Origin: an uncultured Bacteroides sp.
GTDB lineage: Bacteria; Bacteroidota; Bacteroidia; Bacteroidales; Bacteroidaceae
NCBI GenBank assembly: GCA_958477465.1
Contig: CAUEFX010000028.1
Location: 1 to 48,762 of the forward strand
Direction of reading: 5' to 3'
DNA length: 48,762 nucleotides
The translations under genes and the position numbers were made by a program. Each line of letters starts with the position of its first letter. The first letter of the stretch is position 1. Shown here piece by piece: positions 43,404 through 48,762 of this stretch. The notes under the pieces were generated by a model that was given only the letters and a program-made list of their open reading frames with translations, was not told the origin of the DNA and searched no databases.

Positions 43404-45644
43404 TCATTCACTGTTTCTTGCCAGATTGAATCTGATGCCGATATAGGCTTTGGCTCCATGCATCGGTCCCCATATCATGGTAGAGTCAAAATTCTCTCCC
43501 CAGGGATTTGCCGCATCTATAATCGGATTCTTCTGTTTGAAATTTGTAAGGTTCTCTCCTCCTACATAGATGGACCAACGGCGGAAATAGCGGGTCACCT
43601 GCGCACTCAATTGTTCAAAGCTGCCATACCGCTTCTCCCATGACAGTTCGCCATCTGCCAGCGTATACGGATTCGGCATTCTTCCACTGCCATTCAACTG
43701 GAGTGTTACATCAAACTGCCATAATCCTAACGGAGTCTGATAAGACGCTGTCAGAAGCCCTTTGTACTTTCCGGTCAGAGGCTTCTCCAGCAATTCTCCG
43801 TTGTAAGTGGTCTTTGCATCCGTCAGGCGGTAAGCGGCAGTCAGAGTAAGGCCCTTGAAGAGCGGATAATTCGCCTCTACCTGCAATACTTGTGAATAAG
43901 AACGCCCATTCAGATTATAAAACGACACTTCATGAGGATTCGTATCCATATCTACCACCACTTGTTTCTGAAAATCAGTATAATAATACTCCGCGTTGAT
44001 ATTCAGCGTCTTACCGAAGAGGGGAATGTAAGTTGAAACACTTGCTCCATAGTTCCAGGCTTCTTCCTGATCGAGATGGGCAGCTATTTTCACTTTACGG
44101 CTACTGGCGAGCAGGTAATTGTTTTCTGCGAGTACATGATTGGTACGGTAACCTTTTCCCGCCGAAAGGCGCATGTGCAGGTATTCATTCGGATTGAACT
44201 TGATATGTGCACGGGGGGTAACAAAGAATCCGTGCTCACTGCTGTGATCGCCACGTATTCCTCCCATCAGCATCAGCTTGTCGTTCAAGTTGAAAGTATA
44301 TTGGATGTATGCTCCCGGAACAGACTCTTTCACGAATGCTTTGGTCAGCCCCGACTCCGTAGCGTTGGTCAGGCGGTAATGCTGGTCGTATCCGTCGTAG
44401 TTGAAACTCAATCCGGTAGAAAGGCTGTGCTGCTTGCTGAATTCGGTTTCAAACAATAGAGATGCGTACACATTTGTCTGATCCACATCATAAATCTTAT
44501 GCCCGTATACGGCATCCTGGTTATGGATCGTCCCTTGCAGGATGAGGGCAAGATTGGTATTTTTCTCCTTATTGAATATATAAGCATTCTTGGTGAAGGC
44601 CTCGTAACGGTTGGTTTTGATACCTATCTCATAGAGATCGTGTGCCGGTTGGCCATTGTGTTCGGCCTGTCCGCTGTTACGCTGCTCCGACATCCCTTTG
44701 ATGCCTGCCTGAAACACATAATGGTCGCCCATATATGCCCAACGGTTCCACAAATTATACTGCTCCACACGGGGAATATCGACAAAACCATCGTTGTTGC
44801 TGTCATGCGTTTTGTTCTCATTTTCGTAGTGTGCAAGCAATGAAGTGCTCCATCGTCTGGAGAGTTTCACCGTAGCGTCGGCATTTGCTTCATAACGGGC
44901 GGTGCTGCTGGCAAAAAGGTTGACCGATACCCAGTCGGCATCCGGAAGCTGAGGTTTCTTGAACTCTACGTTTATCTGTCCTGTGATTGATTCATAGCCA
45001 TTCTTGACCGATGAACTGCCTTTGCTGACCTGTATACTTTGCATCCAAGGTCCCGGTACATATCCGAGGCCATACGGGGCTGCCGCTCCCCTGTAATTAG
45101 GGATGTTTTCCGTCATCATCTGCACATAGGTGCCCGAAAGGCCCAGCAATTTAATCTGCTTGGCTCCCGTTGCCGCATCGGAATAGCTGACGTCTACCGA
45201 GGGGTTGGTAACGAAGCTCTCGCCAAGATTACAGCAGGCGGCACGGGTAAGTTCGGCACTGCTGATGATGTCTTCATTCATGACACTGTTCCGCAATTTC
45301 ATCGTTCCGAGTTTTCTGCTTACGACATTGACCTCATTCAGTACCACACCCTCACGGAGCACGATATCAAGTTCCTGATTTTTATCGCTGACGTGGATTG
45401 TATCGTTCTCGAAACCGATAAAGCTGACCACAAGTATATGGCTTTTTGCCGGTTTGGGTATCGAGAAGTGGCCGTCTTCGGTGGTTGTTACTCCATTCGT
45501 GGTATTCATCCAAAACACGTTGGCACCGGGGATAGGCTCTCCGGTATTGTCTTTTACGACTCCTTTTACTTGTGCCTGTGCAGCATGAAAAGTAAAGAGA
45601 GTAAGAAATAAGAATATATATTTCATATACATAAATCGTTTCAT
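43404..45644 (-). CDS. TonB-dependent receptor of the metal cluster
   Basis: 746 residues. The signal peptide ends FHAAQAQ; a second start at 45626 (MKYIFLF) would remove only six residues. An N-terminal carboxypeptidase-regulatory-like domain (VKGVVKDNTGEPIPGANVFW to SFIGFENDTIHV) precedes the plug, which contains an unusual ARAACCNLGESFVTNPSVDVSYSD stretch with adjacent cysteines and YGLGYVPGPWMQSIQVSKG. A 22-strand-type barrel follows. Its place before HMA and CopA genes suggests a role in metal handling at the outer membrane. No SusD follows. Confidence 0.92.
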   Translation of the reverse strand: MKRFMYMKYIFLFLTLFTFHAAQAQVKGVVKDNTGEPIPGANVFWMNTTNGVTTTEDGHFSIPKPAKSHILVVSFIGFENDTIHVSDKNQELDIVLREGVVLNEVNVVSRKLGTMKLRNSVMNEDIISSAELTRAACCNLGESFVTNPSVDVSYSDAATGAKQIKLLGLSGTYVQMMTENIPNYRGAAAPYGLGYVPGPWMQSIQVSKGSSSVKNGYESITGQINVEFKKPQLPDADWVSVNLFASSTARYEANADATVKLSRRWSTSLLAHYENENKTHDSNNDGFVDIPRVEQYNLWNRWAYMGDHYVFQAGIKGMSEQRNSGQAEHNGQPAHDLYEIGIKTNRYEAFTKNAYIFNKEKNTNLALILQGTIHNQDAVYGHKIYDVDQTNVYASLLFETEFSKQHSLSTGLSFNYDGYDQHYRLTNATESGLTKAFVKESVPGAYIQYTFNLNDKLMLMGGIRGDHSSEHGFFVTPRAHIKFNPNEYLHMRLSAGKGYRTNHVLAENNYLLASSRKVKIAAHLDQEEAWNYGASVSTYIPLFGKTLNINAEYYYTDFQKQVVVDMDTNPHEVSFYNLNGRSYSQVLQVEANYPLFKGLTLTAAYRLTDAKTTYNGELLEKPLTGKYKGLLTASYQTPLGLWQFDVTLQLNGSGRMPNPYTLADGELSWEKRYGSFEQLSAQVTRYFRRWSIYVGGENLTNFKQKNPIIDAANPWGENFDSTMIWGPMHGAKAYIGIRFNLARNSE

Positions 45645-45645
45645 G

Positions 45646-45684
45646 GTGTAAAATTACACAATAACCCGTGCAACAGAGTTGCAC
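45646..45684. promoter_or_regulatory. Two palindromes just upstream of the metal TonB receptor
   Basis: GTGTAA-AA-TTACAC (45646-45659) ends 1 bp from the start codon; GTGCAA-CAGAG-TTGCAC (45668-45684) lies 8 bp further upstream. Both resemble operators for a dimeric repressor. No TAnnTTTG box was found between them. Confidence 0.4.
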
Positions 45685-46030
45685 AATGATATATTATTTA
45701 TCAATGGATTAATATTGCTCTTCATATCTTCGGATATTGGCATCCCTGGTTTGGAGTACTGGCATCCCGACTCATCAATGCATAAAGTACAATCGGAAGA
45801 GACGGGGTTACCTTCATGTTCAATATCCGGATGTCTTGTACAACGCAGGGAGATGTACAGCATGGAGTATATCATGGGAATATACATCATGGGGATATCC
45901 TTAATGAAAACAAGGACAGACATCTTGAATCTCAAGATATGAAGAAACGACTATCGGAGATGATGAAACCGGTATCGTCAGGTGGTCGGATACCATTCTC
46001 ATACATTCCTGTTTTCAGAATGTCCGGAGT
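45685..46030. other. Spacer between TonB receptor and HYC_CC_PP genes
   Basis: No gene is supported. A short degenerate repeat at 45857-45900 has two clean 15-bp units (ATCATGGGAATATAC and ATCATGGGGATATCC). Weak 60-90-codon frames on both strands lack recognisable features. Confidence 0.4.
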
Positions 46031-46426
46031 CTAAATAAGCAGGACGGAATACAAAGCCAGATAATGTCGCGAACTGACAGGAGGTGGAGGGACGTTGTAG
46101 GATGTCTCCTGCCATTCTCCTGTATACAGTATGCTGCGAAGTTGAGGTAACAGCCCACAGAATAATTGTATGACAGGTGCGGTGACGGAATCCTCACACG
46201 AATGCTTCATCAGATCCACCTTATAGATTGTGGCTGTGCATCCCTCTTCGTTGCATGATTTATCTGGCTGTTGATGAGACTTACGGCATTTGGGGCAGCC
46301 GTTACTGCAACAGTTTTGTGCGGTTTCGCAGGCTGCGCAGCAATAATGAACAACAGAGACTCCTGCCCCGACGTATATGATTGTCAGGGAAAGTATTACA
46401 GCAAATATGTAACGGAATCTCTTCAT
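46031..46426 (-). CDS. HYC_CC_PP family cysteine-rich protein
   Basis: 131 residues from the ATG at 46426; a longer frame from 46513 adds a non-conserved extension. After a hydrophobic leader (residues 6-25) comes VVHYCCAAC (His-Tyr-Cys at 27-29), then a Cys-Cys at 39-40, CPKCRKS, further cysteines and, near the C-terminus, VPPPP (113-116). This HYC/CC/PP order names the family, which is found beside TonB receptors in Bacteroidota. A metal-binding role is an inference from the cysteines and the copA neighbourhood. Confidence 0.85.
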   Translation of the reverse strand: MKRFRYIFAVILSLTIIYVGAGVSVVHYCCAACETAQNCCSNGCPKCRKSHQQPDKSCNEEGCTATIYKVDLMKHSCEDSVTAPVIQLFCGLLPQLRSILYTGEWQETSYNVPPPPVSSRHYLALYSVLLI

Positions 46427-46516
46427 ATCGGGTGCAAAGATAGAAATAAAAGATGAAATATGAATCAGAACAGGATGAGTAATTATCCTCATTTCTTTCA
46501 AATTCTTTACCAAGTA

Positions 46517-46548
46517 TTTGGTGTGGAGCTGAAAATCAGTTATTTTTG
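46517..46548 (+). promoter_or_regulatory. Promoter upstream of the membrane AraC gene
   Basis: TTTG at 46517-46520 and TATTTTTG at 46541-46548 are 20 bp apart, an exact Bacteroides match. It predicts a leader of about 225 nt before the AraC start. Confidence 0.65.
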
Positions 46549-46567
46549 TACGTATTATATAACATAT

Positions 46568-46786
46568 ATGGTCTATTTCTTAATGTGTGATATAAAGTTT
46601 ATGAATATTAGAAAAGGAAAAACAGTATTATATTATATTTCACGCATTAGAGAAATTTACTTCTCTGTAGTAGATGCGCCACTATCCGGATGTGCGTTAA
46701 CGCACTTTTTCTCAATCCATCGGAGAAGATTTGGGATGGTCTATTTGCAAGGATGTCGCATCTTACTTAACGGAGGTGCGATATGA
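46568..46786 (+). CDS. Possible upstream ORF in the AraC leader
   Basis: The first ATG after the predicted transcription start (46568) opens a 72-codon frame, basic and aromatic (MNIRKGKTVLYYISRIREIYF), with no known family. Its stop overlaps the AraC start as ATGA at 46783-46786, suggesting translational coupling. It could be a regulatory leader ORF rather than a protein gene. Confidence 0.35.
   Translation: MVYFLMCDIKFMNIRKGKTVLYYISRIREIYFSVVDAPLSGCALTHFFSIHRRRFGMVYLQGCRILLNGGAI
46692..46710 (+). terminator. Terminator-like hairpin inside the AraC leader
   Basis: GTGCGTTAACGCAC (46692-46705) is a perfect palindrome directly followed by TTTTT. The stem is short (5 bp with a 4-nt loop), but its place in the leader suggests attenuation. 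Confidence 0.45.
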
Positions 46787-48033
46787 AGATAGATATCTAT
46801 ATGTTTATTACCCTTATCTCAGCGATAGCTTTGACTATTTTAGGACTTCAGCTATGTGCCGTTCACATCCCTCACAAGGAAGAGACACGCCGGTTGCGTA
46901 CGGCGCGTGTCATTCTGGCCGCCTCCTATTTTATACTCGCCGTGCCTGCCTACACAGAACTTTTTACGGGAGGAGAATACAACCGGAAGGTGGTTGCAGT
47001 CTTTACGATCGCCACTGCTACTTACCAATCGCTACTGTTTACGGCTACACTGCTCACCTTTATCAGCCCACAGTTTGTTACACGCAGGAGGATATTGATA
47101 CAGACCGGTATGGTAACGGCAGCGGTAACCCTGTTCGTTCCTGTGGCACTGATGAGTGGTGCCCGTTGGATATTCTTTGTTGCATTGACAGCTTATGTAG
47201 CTCAGTTGGCATATTATACGGTAGTATTCCGTCGCAGGTATGCCGAAAGCCTTACACGATTGGAAGAGTATTACGATGACGACCTGCATGGACGGCTCCG
47301 ATGGGTGAAGTTCGGATTCTATGCTGCTCTTGGCGTGGGAGGAGCCGCATGTATTTCATCAGGAATGCCACCGGCGGCCTTCAATGTCTTTACGATAGCC
47401 TACATCGTTTTCTATACCTGGTTTGCGAACCGTTTTGTCAACTATGTGGCAAAGCTCAATTATTACCTGCCTATCGTGGCGAATCAACCGGAGAAGATGC
47501 AGCCCCGCACTGCGAAACCAACGGACGTTTTCAGCAGGGATGTTCCAATCGGGAATATTTCCTCCGGAGAAAATCCGGTATGGGAAACTCCCGGCCAGGA
47601 TGTTTCGGCGGCAACGAAACCCTCCACCGTAACCGGGCTTTCTGCCAAAGCCGGATTTCTTTCGGAAGAGATACAAGAGAAGACGGAGCAGTTGCGCATT
47701 GCTCTCGAGCACTGGGTGACCGATAAAGGGTATACCCGCCAAGAGGAAGGGCGTGAGCAGATTGTCCGTGAGTTGGGAACAGACGAAGAGTTCCTGCGTT
47801 GGTATTTCAGTACGCAGATGCCTCAGGACTTCCGGTCGTGGCGCGTCGGTTTGCGCATCGAATATGCCAAAGAACTGTTGGCGGAGAATCCCGGTATTTC
47901 AATGAATACGCTCGCATGGGAAGTGGGTTTCTGTACCCGAAGTAATTTTTACGGCCACTTCAAGCGAATCACGGGCAAAACTCCGGCCGAATACCAGCAA
48001 CATATTACGTCCGAACGCAGAAGTCGGGAGTGA
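46783..48033 (+). CDS. Membrane-anchored AraC family transcriptional regulator
   Basis: 416 residues. About seven membrane helices fill residues 1-225 (from MFITLISAIALTILGLQL to NVFTIAYIVFYTWF). A linker of low conservation follows (about 240-300), and the last 110 residues carry an AraC HTH pair: SMNTLAWEVGFCTRSNFYGHFKRITGKTPAEYQQH. A membrane-bound sensor with a cytoplasmic DNA-binding domain fits control of the adjoining fimbrillin gene, as in other Bacteroidales fimbrial loci. It has a canonical promoter, a leader ORF and an attenuator-like hairpin. Confidence 0.9.
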   Translation: MKIDIYMFITLISAIALTILGLQLCAVHIPHKEETRRLRTARVILAASYFILAVPAYTELFTGGEYNRKVVAVFTIATATYQSLLFTATLLTFISPQFVTRRRILIQTGMVTAAVTLFVPVALMSGARWIFFVALTAYVAQLAYYTVVFRRRYAESLTRLEEYYDDDLHGRLRWVKFGFYAALGVGGAACISSGMPPAAFNVFTIAYIVFYTWFANRFVNYVAKLNYYLPIVANQPEKMQPRTAKPTDVFSRDVPIGNISSGENPVWETPGQDVSAATKPSTVTGLSAKAGFLSEEIQEKTEQLRIALEHWVTDKGYTRQEEGREQIVRELGTDEEFLRWYFSTQMPQDFRSWRVGLRIEYAKELLAENPGISMNTLAWEVGFCTRSNFYGHFKRITGKTPAEYQQHITSERRSRE

Positions 48034-48117
48034 ATTCCGGTCGGCAGACAACATCGCCATCAGTAACCCGAGCAATCATCTTTTCAGTTTATAGTGGTCA
48101 GCTTCGTTTAAACACGA

Positions 48118-48167
48118 GGCCGAAGTGGTCTATTTCGTGTTCTGAAACGAAATAGACCACTTCGGCC
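48118..48167. repeat. 21-bp perfect inverted repeat before the fimbrillin gene
   Basis: Positions 48118-48138 are the exact reverse complement of 48147-48167, with an 8-nt loop. No T-run follows, so it is not a standard terminator. It lies 70 bp before the fimbrillin start codon. Confidence 0.75.
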
Positions 48168-48236
48168 CTTGCCGGATTCATGCGTAACCGTTTCCTTTGC
48201 TTTCATTGAGAATCAATATATTAAAATTAGTATTGT

Positions 48237-48762
48237 ATGAAAGTAGCTAAACTTATCACCACCGCCTTGCTTGCCACGCTTGCACTTGCGGCTTGTAACA
48301 AAGAGGACGATGCCCCGGAAAGCAGTCAAGTGGATATCCGCACTACCATTTGCGCCAGCAAAGATATTGCCAGTGCAGACATCGGTACCCGTGCCAACAT
48401 TGCTCCCGATGGGAGCGGCACATTCTCATCGGGTGATGAACTCGGGCTCTATGCTTATGCAGATTCCAGAGCCTGCCTGACCAACAGCAGCTATAAAGTG
48501 GGCACAACCACCCTCTTCTGGGACGAGCTGAGTACGACCGAAGCCATCACCTTCTCCGCTTACTATCCCAAAATGGCTGATATTGCCGATGCTACGGCAT
48601 ACACTTTCAATGTCGCCACTGCCATTACCCCCGACCTGCTCGTAGCGACACCCGTCACGGCAAGTGAAGGCGAGACGGTGGCTCTCGATTTCCATCATGC
48701 TATGCACCGACTCAGGGTGCAGGTCACCACCAATGTGCATCATGAAAAATGGCTCGAAGGTC
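48237..48762 (+). CDS. Fimbrillin family lipoprotein, 5' part (runs off the window)
   Basis: The reading frame is open from the ATG at 48237 to the end, so the gene is partial. The start MKVAKLITTALLATLALAAC is a lipoprotein signal with the lipobox cysteine at residue 20. The mature part begins with an acidic stretch and then DELGLYAYADSRAC, WDELSTTEAITFSAYYPK and VALDFHHAMHRLRVQVTT, typical of the fimbrillin/Mfa-like family of Bacteroidales. It is preceded by a membrane AraC regulator and a long hairpin. Confidence 0.85.
   Translation, partial: MKVAKLITTALLATLALAACNKEDDAPESSQVDIRTTICASKDIASADIGTRANIAPDGSGTFSSGDELGLYAYADSRACLTNSSYKVGTTTLFWDELSTTEAITFSAYYPKMADIADATAYTFNVATAITPDLLVATPVTASEGETVALDFHHAMHRLRVQVTTNVHHEKWLEG

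Noticed and set aside
45654..45942. Small ORFs on both strands between the TonB receptor and HYC_CC_PP genes
   Set aside because: They read through the palindromes and short repeats and show no protein features.

Overview
The window looks like chromosome of a Bacteroides of the fragilis group; that assignment is an inference. Many genes carry the Bacteroidota -7 box TAnnTTTG, some with TTTG about 20 bp upstream. PyrB comes with a PyrI regulatory chain, there are several TonB-dependent receptors and AraC-type regulators, and families typical of the phylum are present (DUF4923, DUF1573, DUF1460, HYC_CC_PP, fimbrillin). No phage, IS element, transposase, integrase or CRISPR array was seen.

Layout. 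1-4.9 kb: minus-strand operon for envelope and folate genes (class A PBP, short FolK, KdsB, M16-like protein). 4.9-5.8 kb: an 870 bp gap packed with repeats. 5.8-8.9 kb: pyrB-pyrI, a flavin reductase and an outer-membrane barrel protein. 9-13 kb: glyA, a TapB-like secreted protein, and fhs on the other strand. 13-14.1 kb: a gap with two repeat arrays and a 41-bp palindrome. 14.1-22 kb: a small exported protein, an RmlD-like SDR, an MBL hydrolase, a flavodoxin-type protein, two tandem AraC paralogs on the minus strand and a TonB receptor. 22.5 kb: tRNA-Asp. 22.8-28.7 kb: aminotransferase, YqgE, and a minus-strand operon recR / 4-TM protein / B12-radical SAM / GT2 / GNAT. 28.8-32 kb: Na+/solute symporter, EngB, DUF4923, DUF1573. 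32.1-39.7 kb: OPT transporter, GH2 beta-galactosidase, DUF1460 amidase-like, SGNH hydrolase, then LipB. 40-40.5 kb: a toxin-antitoxin-like pair whose first gene seems frameshifted. 40.7-46.4 kb: metal (probably copper) cluster HYC_CC_PP / TonB receptor / HMA protein / CopA. 46.5-48.8 kb: membrane-anchored AraC regulator and the start of a fimbrillin-like lipoprotein gene.

The strongest unexplained signal is a shared promoter design at 15.8-20.0 kb. Three plus-strand genes (MBL hydrolase, flavodoxin-type protein, TonB receptor) each carry two GTAAT-type half-sites exactly 21 bp apart, and the second starts exactly 35 bp before an identical TATTTTTG box. A fourth copy lies between the AraC pair and the TonB receptor. 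I infer a small local regulon run by the AraC paralogs. Other items are 22-bp-period degenerate repeat arrays in four intergenic places, two of them the same family 16.5 kb apart; a compact three-way-junction fold just before the beta-galactosidase gene; and an upstream ORF with a terminator-like hairpin before the membrane AraC gene.
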